Shown in pieces: positions 26,190-37,920 of a stretch of 64,000 bases of DNA. The position numbers and the translations under genes were made by a program. Origin of the DNA: Tunturiibacter empetritectus (GTDB lineage: Bacteria; Acidobacteriota; Terriglobia; Terriglobales; Acidobacteriaceae); NCBI RefSeq assembly GCF_013410875.1, contig NZ_JACCCU010000003.1, forward strand, positions 124,001-188,000, written 5' to 3'. The notes under the pieces are model-generated. The model ran no database searches. It saw only the letters and a program-made list of their open reading frames with translations, and was not told the DNA's origin. Position 1 is the stretch's first letter. Each line of letters starts with the position of its first letter.

Positions 26190-29100
26190 TTAGAACGCGT
26201 AACGCAAAGCAAGCTGCAGCACTCGCTGACCAACAACTTCCTGGGTGAGTAGTCCGGCAGCCGGATTGGTAACGCTGGTGCTGCCGGTAGAAAAGTTAGG
26301 GTGGTTGAAGACGCTGAACGCCTCTGCACGGAACTGAAGCTGCTGCCGCTCGGTAATCGCAAACGCCTTCTGCAGGCTCAGGTTCGTCGTGTCGATGCCA
26401 GGCTGACGCGGTCCACTTCTGGCCGTTCCATACTGGCCTGTGGCGGGCTGCACATAGCAAGACGGATCAAAGAACTGGAGCCGCGGATGTCCTGTAGGCG
26501 GATTTCCAGTGCAGATCCTATTGGCATACACGCTGTGCACCGAGCTGGTATCAGCATTGTTGTTGGCCGTGACCTGGATCGGCTGACCGGTGGCGAACTG
26601 CTGAACTCCAGAGAGCTGCCAGCCGCCTACGATCTCACGATTGATCAGGTTATTGGAGTTCAAAAACTTCTTTCCAGGGCCGATGGGCAACTCGTAGACC
26701 GCGCTGATAATGAGATTCTGCGTCCGGTCGAAGCCTGCGGGCCCATAGGTCAGGCCAGGGTTATAGAGATTTTGAATATCCGCGTTATCGCCATCGAGAA
26801 TATCCATTGCCTTGGAGTAGGTGTAAGCGCCCAGGAACTGCAGCCCGTTTGTATAGGTTCTCTCCACTTTGACCGCGAGAGCGTTGTAGTTGGCCGAGAC
26901 CGCGTTGAGCTGGCCGTCAGTCGTTCCCACGTTTTGATTCGGTCTCAGATCGAGGATGCCGCTCTTGTTTCCGGGCAACAATCCAAAGGGCTGATTGAGA
27001 TCGGCGCGCGCGGACTGATGACGAGTCACATTCCCGATATAACCGATCGTCAACAGAGTGTTGTTACTGAGCGACCGCTCGATGTTGAGGTTCCAGTCCT
27101 GAACCGACGTATCTTTCAAAGTCTTCGTCAGGGTGTAGTTCTGTTGTCCGGCCAACGATGGATTAGGAACAAACAGGTTTTGGATATCCACCGGCGCCGC
27201 TACGTTGAAAGAGTAAGACTGATTCACGAAGTTCGGAGAATAGAGCAGTTGGAACTGCAGGTTGTTGTAGAGGATTGGCGCATAGTAGATGCCATAACCA
27301 CCACGCACGACGGTACGATCGTTTGCCTGATAGGAGAAGCCAAACCGGGGCGCCCAGTCGTTGTAGTTCGTCTTCCACGTGCCGGGAATGACGCGATTCG
27401 ACGCAACATCGAACTGCCCGCCGTGGCCATTTTTGTCGTTCGGCGGATTGTCGAAGTCATAACGCAGACCGATGTTGAAGGTCAGCCGAGGCAGCGCCTT
27501 CCAGTCATCCTGCACATAGCCGGAGACGTCGGTGCCGCGAAACGCGCCCACCGTTACGCCGTTGGCAGCGTTGGCGGTTCGAGGGAATCCGAGTTCAAGA
27601 TCGGCCAGCGAGTTTCCCTGATCTGTCGCGCTGCGTACTCCTCCGCTATAAGCCGAGGTCGAGCTGCCGTCGAAGTTGTAGATGCCGTTGTTGCCGACGA
27701 CCCAGTTGCCATTGAACTGCGTCCTCACATAATCACCGCCGAACACGAAGGTATGGTTGCCTACCTTCCAGCTCACTTCGTCGGTGAACTGATAGCGGTT
27801 TTGAATGGCACCCTGAGGGGAATAAGGGTCTCCCAGCGAAGTGTAGTTGCCCGTGTTCAAGTTGATCGCAGGGGGCGTCCATTGGGAAGGCTGAGGATTG
27901 ACGTTCGCCAGTCCATACTGTGCCGCATAGTTGACGGCTCCTTCGCCCTGCTGCGTACGAAACAGATTGCTGCGGTTGTAGCCGACCTTGAAGACGTTCA
28001 CAACGTTCGCGTTGAACACGTGCGTCTCCGCGGCCGAGATATTCGTTCCTTTGAGCGCATCGAAGATCCCGAAGAGCCCAGGCGTAATGCTGTCGTTACC
28101 GAACTGGCTCTCCAGCCTTGCTACCGTGCCGAACAGCAAGTCCCGTTGCGAGATGTTGTAGTCGACACGGCCAAGGTACTCGTCGTAGTTGCTGATCTGC
28201 GGCAGGTTCACAACGTAGTTGACGTTGTTCGCGTCCAATGTCGTGTTGGGTTCGGGATAGTTCTTCAACCACTGCTGTGCAAACGGACTGATCGCACCGA
28301 TCTTGTTACCCGCGAACGGCTGGCTTGTTCCAGTTGCAGGATTGTAGGTGGAAGGATCGTAGAGAGTAACTCCGTCTGCCGAGAAGTCTCCAAGGCGCTC
28401 TGCGTCAGTCGGAACGCGGTCGCGATTGATGTTCGCCGTGTGGCTGCGCAGCCCCGAGTAGTCGAAGAAGGCGAACAGCTTGTTCTTCCAGAGCGGGGCG
28501 CCGATGTTGGCGCCAAACTGGTTATAGCGTTTCGCAGGTTTGGTAGTGGCGAACCAGTTCTTGGCATCGAAGTCGTCATTCTGAAGAAAGTCGTACGCCG
28601 TTCCGTGAATCTGGTTCGAGCCGCTCTTCGTGATGACGTTGATGATCGAAGGCTGGCTGAAGCGCGCAGGAGCACCGTTCAGAATCGTCGTGACCTCCTG
28701 ACTCGCCTCCACCGACGACAGGATATTCACCGTCTGCGTCAGCAGGTTCGTGTTGTCGACGCCGTCCTGAAGAAATGCCGTGTGTGCATTGCCAAGCCCC
28801 GAGATGATAACCGAGTTCGCTGTTTGTCCGTAGAAACCCTCATCTCCGCCATCGACGCCGACATCGGTTCCTTGTTGCGACGCAGGCCCAAGCGTTGCAA
28901 CGTTCAGGATGCTCCGGCTATTGTTCGGCAGATTGACCAGCTGGGTCGGCGAGACGGTCGTCACCAACTCATGATTGTCGGTCTGCAGACTCACCGAGCC
29001 CGACTCTGAGGTGACCGTCACCTCCTGCTGCACATTGCCGACCGAGAGTTCCAGGTTCGCGGTCGCGCCATTCGTGGTCACATCCACATTCGTCACCAGG

Positions 29101-29474
29101 TGTTTGAAGCCCGGCGCCGTCGCCGAGACCGTATACGGCCCGATCGTGAGGGAAGGTGCATTGAAGTAGCCGTTTTGATCCGTCGTGACCAAACGCGTTG
29201 TGGCTGTTCTTGTGTTTTTGATCTCGATCTGACAGTTGGGAACTACCGCGTCCGCGCTGTCGCGGACAGTGCCTGAGATGAAGCCGAGATCGGTCTGGGC
29301 GAGCATTGTCCTCTGCGGACCAAAGCCTGCAGCAAACAGCAGTACGAGTACGGTCTGGAGAGCCCAGGAAGGTCTGATCTTGAGAAGGCCGCGTGGCCGG
29401 GTCGAGGACTTGCGATTGGTTCTGCCGTTAGCGATCGGCTCTGAAGGAGCATTGGTTTTGGTTAGGTGTGTCAT
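26190..29474 (-). CDS. Oar-like TonB-dependent receptor
   Basis: 1094-residue outer-membrane receptor of the acidobacterial Oar type. It has a long N-terminus with a hydrophobic export segment (about 37-55, ending MLAQ), a carboxypeptidase-regulatory-like beta sandwich (GFISGTVRDSADAVVPNCQI, residues 64-140), a plug (about 160-290, with VDGGDEGFYGQTANSVIISG) and a 22-strand-type barrel ending in aromatic ALRYAF. No SusD-like lipoprotein gene is near. Its neighbours (GH127, GH78) suggest import of arabinose/rhamnose oligosaccharides. The receptor gene is first in the locus, with GGGAGG upstream of its ATG. Confidence 0.9.
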   Translation of the reverse strand: MTHLTKTNAPSEPIANGRTNRKSSTRPRGLLKIRPSWALQTVLVLLFAAGFGPQRTMLAQTDLGFISGTVRDSADAVVPNCQIEIKNTRTATTRLVTTDQNGYFNAPSLTIGPYTVSATAPGFKHLVTNVDVTTNGATANLELSVGNVQQEVTVTSESGSVSLQTDNHELVTTVSPTQLVNLPNNSRSILNVATLGPASQQGTDVGVDGGDEGFYGQTANSVIISGLGNAHTAFLQDGVDNTNLLTQTVNILSSVEASQEVTTILNGAPARFSQPSIINVITKSGSNQIHGTAYDFLQNDDFDAKNWFATTKPAKRYNQFGANIGAPLWKNKLFAFFDYSGLRSHTANINRDRVPTDAERLGDFSADGVTLYDPSTYNPATGTSQPFAGNKIGAISPFAQQWLKNYPEPNTTLDANNVNYVVNLPQISNYDEYLGRVDYNISQRDLLFGTVARLESQFGNDSITPGLFGIFDALKGTNISAAETHVFNANVVNVFKVGYNRSNLFRTQQGEGAVNYAAQYGLANVNPQPSQWTPPAINLNTGNYTSLGDPYSPQGAIQNRYQFTDEVSWKVGNHTFVFGGDYVRTQFNGNWVVGNNGIYNFDGSSTSAYSGGVRSATDQGNSLADLELGFPRTANAANGVTVGAFRGTDVSGYVQDDWKALPRLTFNIGLRYDFDNPPNDKNGHGGQFDVASNRVIPGTWKTNYNDWAPRFGFSYQANDRTVVRGGYGIYYAPILYNNLQFQLLYSPNFVNQSYSFNVAAPVDIQNLFVPNPSLAGQQNYTLTKTLKDTSVQDWNLNIERSLSNNTLLTIGYIGNVTRHQSARADLNQPFGLLPGNKSGILDLRPNQNVGTTDGQLNAVSANYNALAVKVERTYTNGLQFLGAYTYSKAMDILDGDNADIQNLYNPGLTYGPAGFDRTQNLIISAVYELPIGPGKKFLNSNNLINREIVGGWQLSGVQQFATGQPIQVTANNNADTSSVHSVYANRICTGNPPTGHPRLQFFDPSCYVQPATGQYGTARSGPRQPGIDTTNLSLQKAFAITERQQLQFRAEAFSVFNHPNFSTGSTSVTNPAAGLLTQEVVGQRVLQLALRYAF

Positions 29475-30007
29475 GCGAGATTCCGCCTCCCTGTAACGCC
29501 CGCAAGTCGAACAGAGGTGTTAACCGATTGTCAAGGGGAAAATTATTTCAATTGGAAAATACCCACGAAATCGGACGTCAGATCTTGCTCCGCGATATGC
29601 CAGTAAAAACGCACTATCCGCCAGAGAAAGCAGCGTAAGCGGCGGCACGGATTCTGTTGCTTCGGTGCTAACGTTGTCAGGAATTTCAACCGGGGAATCC
29701 GTCACAATCTGACGAACGGCGGCTCGTCGAAACAGCCCCATCAGGGGCAAATGGTAGTCAGGGCGCGCGCGAGCCTTCGAGCGAGGGACATGAATAAACC
29801 TCCATTGGTAAACCGGGGCTCCCCTCCCCCCAGCCTCGCCCTTCCGCTGGACCTCCGCACGATGCGCCGACCTGTCATCGTCTCCAGCAAACATATACGG
29901 CTCGGGATGCATCTTCTTATCAGGTGTTCTCATTCCTCCCGATAGCGCATTTGGCGTAGTCTGTCGGGCTACTATAGGTACGAAAGCAGTGTGAAGATCT
30001 GAGCGAT
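29475..30007. promoter_or_regulatory. divergent regulatory region between receptor gene and glgE
   Basis: 533 bp between two divergent genes, so promoters for both must lie here. An AT-rich patch with the imperfect palindrome TTTCAATTGGAAA at about 29546-29558, about 75 bp upstream of the receptor start, could be an operator (weak). A 17-codon minus-strand mini-ORF lies at 29741-29791 (listed separately). The 137-codon minus-strand frame at 29520-29933 has unconvincing composition and is not called. Confidence 0.4.
29741..29791 (-). other. possible leader mini-ORF upstream of the receptor gene
   Basis: Sixteen-residue reading MSLARRLARALTTICP plus stop. Its ATG at 29791 has GGAGG (29799-29803) at an ideal 7-nt spacing, which is better than many genes here. 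It lies 267 bp upstream of the receptor start on the same strand. It may be a leader peptide, the 5' scar of a lost gene, or chance. Confidence 0.3.
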
Positions 30008-32041
30008 ATGAAACCTATTGAAGGCCGTAAGCGAGTCATCATTGAAGAGGTCAGCCCGCAGGTTGACTGCGGACGCTATCCAGCAAAGCGAATTTTAGGC
30101 GACCTCGTCACTGTAACCGCCGCAATCTTTGGCGATGGCCACGACCATGTCTCAGGTCGTCTGCTCTATCGCCCCTCAACTGAGAAGGATTGGAGATCGA
30201 CGCCGCTCTCCGCACTTACCAACGATCTCTGGTCTGCCACCTTCCACGCAGATGCACTCGGGGACTGGATCTATACCCTCGAGGCGTGGGTTGACCACTT
30301 CGATACATGGTCTGCCGATCTACGGAAGCGGCTGGCAGCACAACCCGGTCAGACTGGCGTGAGCGCTTCCGCCGAACCACAGGATATTCCGCTCGCACTG
30401 CGCTCGGGCGCTCTTCTGCTGGAGCAGGCCGCAGCACGCGCCAAAGGGTCCGACAGCAAACGTTTAGCGGATGAGGCTGCACGTCTGCTCAAACTGGCGA
30501 AGGCGAAGTCTGACACCTATGACTATCCTCTAACGGAGGAGATCGTCGCCCTGGTCGCGCAGCATCCCGATCTCACCCTGGCGACGCGCTACCCTGAGGA
30601 GTTGCACCTGTGGGTCGACCGCGAACGAGCCCGCTACTCCACCTGGTACGAGCTCTTTCCCCGATCCACTTCGCCCGATCCGGCGCGGCATGGCACCTTC
30701 GCCGATGTGCAGGCCCTTCTGCCGACCATCGCTGCAATGGGCTTCGATGTGCTCTACCTGCCGCCAATTCATCCCATCGGCAAAGCGTTTCGCAAAGGCC
30801 CGAACAACAACGTCACCTCGGCGGAAGGCGATCCAGGAAGCCCCTGGGCCATCGGCGCAAAAGAGGGCGGCCACAAGGCCATCCACTCTCCTCTCGGCAC
30901 TCTTCGAGACTTCGACGCGCTGGTCGCCGCCGCACGCGAACACGGCATGGAACTCGCTCTCGACATCGCCTTCCAGTGTTCTCCCGATCATCCCTGGGTC
31001 GCCGAGCATCCCGACTGGTTTAACATTCGCCCCGACGGCTCCATCCAATACGCGGAAAACCCTCCGAAGAAATACCAGGACATCTACCCGCTCAACTTCG
31101 AATCGCCCGATTGGCGCGGGCTTTGGGAGGCTCTGCGCGATGTCTTTACCTATTGGATCTGTCGCGATGTCAAAATCTTTCGTGTCGACAATCCCCACAC
31201 GAAGGCTCTTCCTTTTTGGGAGTGGTGCATCGGAGAGATCCACAAAAAGGATCCCGATGTGATCTTTCTCGCAGAGGCGTTCACACGTCCGCACTTGATG
31301 TACTCGCTAGCCAAGGCCGGCTTTAGCCAGTCCTACACCTACTTCACCTGGCGCAACACCAAGGACGAACTCCGGGAGTACTTCGAAGAGATCACCAAGC
31401 CGCCCGTGACGGACTTCTTTCATCCCAACCTCTGGCCCAACACGCCTGACATCCTGCACGCCGCACTTCAAAATGGTGGCCGCCCCGCCTTCATGCAGCG
31501 CGTCATCCTCGCAGCGACCCTTGGCGCAAACTACGGCATCTACGGCCCCGCATACGAACTTGGCGAAAACGTCCCTGCCAAACCAGGCAGCGAAGAGTAT
31601 CTCAACAGCGAAAAATATGAGATTCGCCAGTGGGACCGCAGCGCAAGCCACAGCATCGCGCCACTGATCACGCTCCTCAATCAGATTCGTCGTAACAATC
31701 CCGCGCTCCAGAGCGACGGATCGCTCCACTTCCACAACGTCGATAACTCAAGCATCCTCTGCTACAGCAAATGGAGCGGGCAAAATCAAATTCTTGTCGC
31801 CGTCAATCTCGACCCAACCCAGGAGCAGGCGGGATGGATCGATCTCGACCTCAAGGAACTTGCCATCCCGCACAACGAAACCTTTGACATTGAAGACCTG
31901 CTCACCGGAACCCGCTATCAGTGGCATGATCGCAGCAACTACGTTGCCCTGCGCCCGGACGTGATGCCTGCGCACATCTTCCGCCTACTTCGCAAACCTA
32001 ACATCGAAGCTCCGCAAACCACGCAGTCAACCAATTCTTAA
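30008..32041 (+). CDS. glgE: alpha-1,4-glucan:maltose-1-phosphate maltosyltransferase
   Basis: 677-residue GH13_3 enzyme that extends alpha-1,4-glucans with maltosyl units from maltose-1-phosphate. The N-terminal DUF3416-type beta domain and helical insert (1-200) precede the barrel. RYSTWYELFPRS marks the domain junction; the nucleophile Asp394 is in IFRVDNPHTK and the acid/base Glu423 in FLAEAFTRP. These positions equal the numbers I recall for Streptomyces coelicolor GlgE. AIHSPLGTLRDFDALV and WPNTPDILH are also typical. The fused treS-pep2 gene follows after 27 bp and supplies its substrate. Confidence 0.95.
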   Translation: MKPIEGRKRVIIEEVSPQVDCGRYPAKRILGDLVTVTAAIFGDGHDHVSGRLLYRPSTEKDWRSTPLSALTNDLWSATFHADALGDWIYTLEAWVDHFDTWSADLRKRLAAQPGQTGVSASAEPQDIPLALRSGALLLEQAAARAKGSDSKRLADEAARLLKLAKAKSDTYDYPLTEEIVALVAQHPDLTLATRYPEELHLWVDRERARYSTWYELFPRSTSPDPARHGTFADVQALLPTIAAMGFDVLYLPPIHPIGKAFRKGPNNNVTSAEGDPGSPWAIGAKEGGHKAIHSPLGTLRDFDALVAAAREHGMELALDIAFQCSPDHPWVAEHPDWFNIRPDGSIQYAENPPKKYQDIYPLNFESPDWRGLWEALRDVFTYWICRDVKIFRVDNPHTKALPFWEWCIGEIHKKDPDVIFLAEAFTRPHLMYSLAKAGFSQSYTYFTWRNTKDELREYFEEITKPPVTDFFHPNLWPNTPDILHAALQNGGRPAFMQRVILAATLGANYGIYGPAYELGENVPAKPGSEEYLNSEKYEIRQWDRSASHSIAPLITLLNQIRRNNPALQSDGSLHFHNVDNSSILCYSKWSGQNQILVAVNLDPTQEQAGWIDLDLKELAIPHNETFDIEDLLTGTRYQWHDRSNYVALRPDVMPAHIFRLLRKPNIEAPQTTQSTNS

Positions 32042-32068
32042 AAACAGCTTCCAGCGCGAGGACGAAGA

Positions 32069-35383
<3,315 letters not shown>

Positions 35384-35463
35384 ACATCGGCCGGCCTTGA
35401 TAGCGATACGCGAAAACCTGTTTTTTGCTCTTGTTGGAAAGAAATTACACGATAGTCTGAATC

Positions 35464-36345
35464 ATGTCTCCAGTGAAGCTGATCGTTGTCTTTGCTGCAT
35501 GCCTTGCGTTACTAGCCGCCAACTCCCCTTCATCCGGGCCGCCCCTTCTGATGGAGCGCAGCGCTCCGTCAGACCTCGAGATCACAGGCATGGCTGCAGG
35601 TGTCACACCCGGAACAGTTCGCTACATCTCCTACGAACGACTTCTAACACTTCCCCAGACGACGGTCACAGTCATTGGAGACGACAACTTCCGCGAACTC
35701 CCTCAGCAAAAATTAGCCGTGACCGGCATTTATCTTGACGTACTGGAAAGCTCCCTCCGCGCGCTTCCCGGCTCAGATCTCCTGATCGCCCTGTGCTCTG
35801 ATGGCTATCGTGCAACCTATCCTCGCGACTATGTAAAGACCCACCGCCCAATCCTCGCGTTGAAGATCAATGGGCTGCCCGTCGAAACCTGGGTAGCCCG
35901 GACCCATAACGACGACCCCGGCGCCTACTTCATCACGCACGCAGGATTCACTCCGTCCTTCAGCGTCCTCTCCTTCCAGGAGATCCCCAAGATACCGGCG
36001 AAAGTAACCCGGCTGGAGTTCGGCACCTCTCAACAGGTCTATGGCGCCATTTCACCTCATCAAAGAGACGCAGCCAACCCGCAGGTTATCGATGGTTTTC
36101 GCATCGCCCGGCAACACTGTTATCGCTGCCACAACATCGGCAGCTACGGTGGCACAAAAGCGGGTAAAGAGTGGCACACGCTAGGTAGCTTCGCCTCGTC
36201 GTCGCCAGCCATCTTCGAACGCTATCTCCGCGACCCAAAGTCCGTCGATCCGAAATCAACCATGTCCTGTGATCCACAGCTCGGCGAGCCTGCTGCAAAG
36301 GCCCTGCAGGCTTATTTCCAGACCTTTGCCACCACACCTCACTAA
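35464..36345 (+). CDS. exported protein with molybdopterin-oxidoreductase-like and cytochrome c domains
   Basis: 293-residue exported protein (signal peptide about 1-19). The C-terminal part is a mono-haem cytochrome c: CYRCH at 219-223 binds haem c, and Met267 in DPKSTMSCDP is the likely distal ligand. The N-terminal 40-190 segment (VTGIYLDVLESSLRALPGSDLL, ALCSDGYRATYPRDYV, RPILALKINGLPVETW) resembles the sulfite-oxidase-type molybdopterin-binding fold but is short, and I cannot confirm cofactor ligands beyond one Cys. A periplasmic electron-transfer role is inferred. It stands between treS and an amidase gene. Confidence 0.65.
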   Translation: MSPVKLIVVFAACLALLAANSPSSGPPLLMERSAPSDLEITGMAAGVTPGTVRYISYERLLTLPQTTVTVIGDDNFRELPQQKLAVTGIYLDVLESSLRALPGSDLLIALCSDGYRATYPRDYVKTHRPILALKINGLPVETWVARTHNDDPGAYFITHAGFTPSFSVLSFQEIPKIPAKVTRLEFGTSQQVYGAISPHQRDAANPQVIDGFRIARQHCYRCHNIGSYGGTKAGKEWHTLGSFASSSPAIFERYLRDPKSVDPKSTMSCDPQLGEPAAKALQAYFQTFATTPH

Positions 36346-36372
36346 CTATCTCCTCACCTGGCGGTCAAGACT

Positions 36373-37683
36373 ATGACAACCACGCCCTCTCCGCTCACAT
36401 CCCTGCGCCACGCAATTACATCAGCTGAAACCGATCCCTACACGATCGCAACCGCTGCCGCCGGCAATGCGAACAGCAACGCCTCGCACAACACCTACCT
36501 CACCCTCACTACAACCGAATCGCTCCATCGAGCCGAACAACTCCCGAATCTCTTTGCTGATGTTCAAAATCGCCCTCCGCTCTACGGCATTCCCATCTCG
36601 CTCAAAGACTGCTTCGACCTCGCAGGAACCGTGACCAGCTGCGGCTCTCGCTACTACCAACAGCTCCATCCGATTGCCGCAAAGAACTCATGGGTCGCAC
36701 AGCGGCTGCTCGATGCGGGCGCAATCATCCCCGGAAAGACTCACCTCAATCAACTCGCCTACGGTATTACCGGCGAGAATGCCGACTACGGAGACAGCCT
36801 CCAGCCGCGCGATTCAACCCTGCTCACCGGCGGGTCCTCCAGCGGAGCAGCGGCGAGCGTGCAAGAGGGGTCCGCACTCGCAGCCATCGGCACCGACACC
36901 GGCGGCTCCGTCCGCGTCCCCTCTGCACTCTGCGGACTCGCCGGCTACCGCGCCTCTCACGGTGTCAGTCGCGGCGAAGAACGCTGGTTCGGCGCAGCCC
37001 ACCTCGCACCATCCTTCGATACCCTCGGTCTGCTCTTTCGCGATCTCCGCGATGGCCCCGCGCTCGCCAGCGCAATCTACGACATCCCCTCGGCGCCCGT
37101 ACCAACTCAACTCCGCATCGGCTATGTCAACGACGAGTTCATGCAGGATTGCGAACCCGAAGTTCACTCAGCATTCGCCGCGTGGAAGCAGCACCTCCGG
37201 CAACACGGCGCAACCCTCACACCAATCAACACCGCCTTCTGGGCCGACAGCTTAGAGATCTTTACCTCCATCCAGGCCAGCGAAGCAGCCCAGCTCCATC
37301 GCGGCCACTATCAACACTTCGAGCCCGCAATCGCGGAACGCCTCACGTGGGGAGCATCCATCACCGCCGATCAACTCCAAAGCCTTCATCATCGCCTCGA
37401 AGTCTTCCGCACTCAAATGTCCTCGCTCTTCCAGCAGGCGGATCTCCTCCTCGTTCCCTTCGCTCCCGTCAGCAGACTTTTTGCAGGCAAAGACCAGTCA
37501 CACATCCGCAAAGCGATTCTGCGTTACACCACGCCAGTCAGCCTTGCGGGCTTGCCCGCTGTCACACTCGCTGGAGAAGCCATCAACGCACCCTTCGGCA
37601 CCGGCATGCAGCTCATCGCCGCACCCATGCAGGACGCTGCACTCTTAGCCTTCGCCGCCTCCCTCCCAATTCGCCACCACTAG
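36373..37683 (+). CDS. amidase-signature family hydrolase
   Basis: 436-residue amidase of the GatA/AtzF family. The Ser-cisSer-Lys triad is complete: Lys78 in PISLKDCFD, Ser155 in GGSSSGAAASV and nucleophile Ser179 in GTDTGGSVRVPS, with the usual 24-residue spacing. The substrate cannot be read; homologs hydrolyse allophanate, nitrile-derived amides, mandelamide or aryl-acyl amides. It is not a GatCAB subunit by context, as gatB and gatC are absent. Its start is 28 bp after the haem protein, so the two may share a transcript. A hairpin repeat follows the stop. Confidence 0.88.
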   Translation: MTTTPSPLTSLRHAITSAETDPYTIATAAAGNANSNASHNTYLTLTTTESLHRAEQLPNLFADVQNRPPLYGIPISLKDCFDLAGTVTSCGSRYYQQLHPIAAKNSWVAQRLLDAGAIIPGKTHLNQLAYGITGENADYGDSLQPRDSTLLTGGSSSGAAASVQEGSALAAIGTDTGGSVRVPSALCGLAGYRASHGVSRGEERWFGAAHLAPSFDTLGLLFRDLRDGPALASAIYDIPSAPVPTQLRIGYVNDEFMQDCEPEVHSAFAAWKQHLRQHGATLTPINTAFWADSLEIFTSIQASEAAQLHRGHYQHFEPAIAERLTWGASITADQLQSLHHRLEVFRTQMSSLFQQADLLLVPFAPVSRLFAGKDQSHIRKAILRYTTPVSLAGLPAVTLAGEAINAPFGTGMQLIAAPMQDAALLAFAASLPIRHH

Positions 37684-37727
37684 GCCGTAGACCATTCACG
37701 ACGCGGAACTACCCGCTACGCGCGGGC

Positions 37728-37846
37728 GGTCACTTCGTGACATGTATACCCCTTTGGTTGGCGCTCCCGTTGGTCGCGATCAAAAATCTTTTTGCCGACC
37801 ATCGGGAGGCCCAGGGCGAAGCCGGTATACATGTCACGAAGTGACC
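37728..37846. repeat. MITE-like hairpin with perfect 23-bp terminal inverted repeats
   Basis: Arms 37728-37750 and 37824-37846 are exact reverse complements, each beginning GGTCACTTCGTGAC or its complement and themselves holding a GTCAC/GTGAC mini-palindrome. The 73-bp interior pairs further (GCGCTCCCGTTGGTCG near 37762 against CGACCATCGGGAGGC near 37797), so nearly the whole 119 bp can fold into one hairpin. A small hairpin CCCGC-TACGC-GCGGG abuts on the left. It carries no coding sequence and no obvious target-site duplication. Confidence 0.8.
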
Positions 37847-37920
37847 TTTACAGACGCGCTCCCATTGACGATGATGTTAGGGGCCGGACGAAACCCTCCG
37901 GGAGTCACGAGGAATTAACC

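Noticed and set aside
26301..29009. 902-codon open frame antisense to the TonB-dependent receptor
   Set aside because: It mirrors codon bias of the real gene; the translation is Arg/Val-rich without domains, while the minus strand encodes a complete receptor.
29520..29933. 137-codon minus-strand frame upstream of the receptor
   Set aside because: Composition is not protein-like, and it has only an average start; a much better ribosome site inside it serves a different frame (the mini-ORF).
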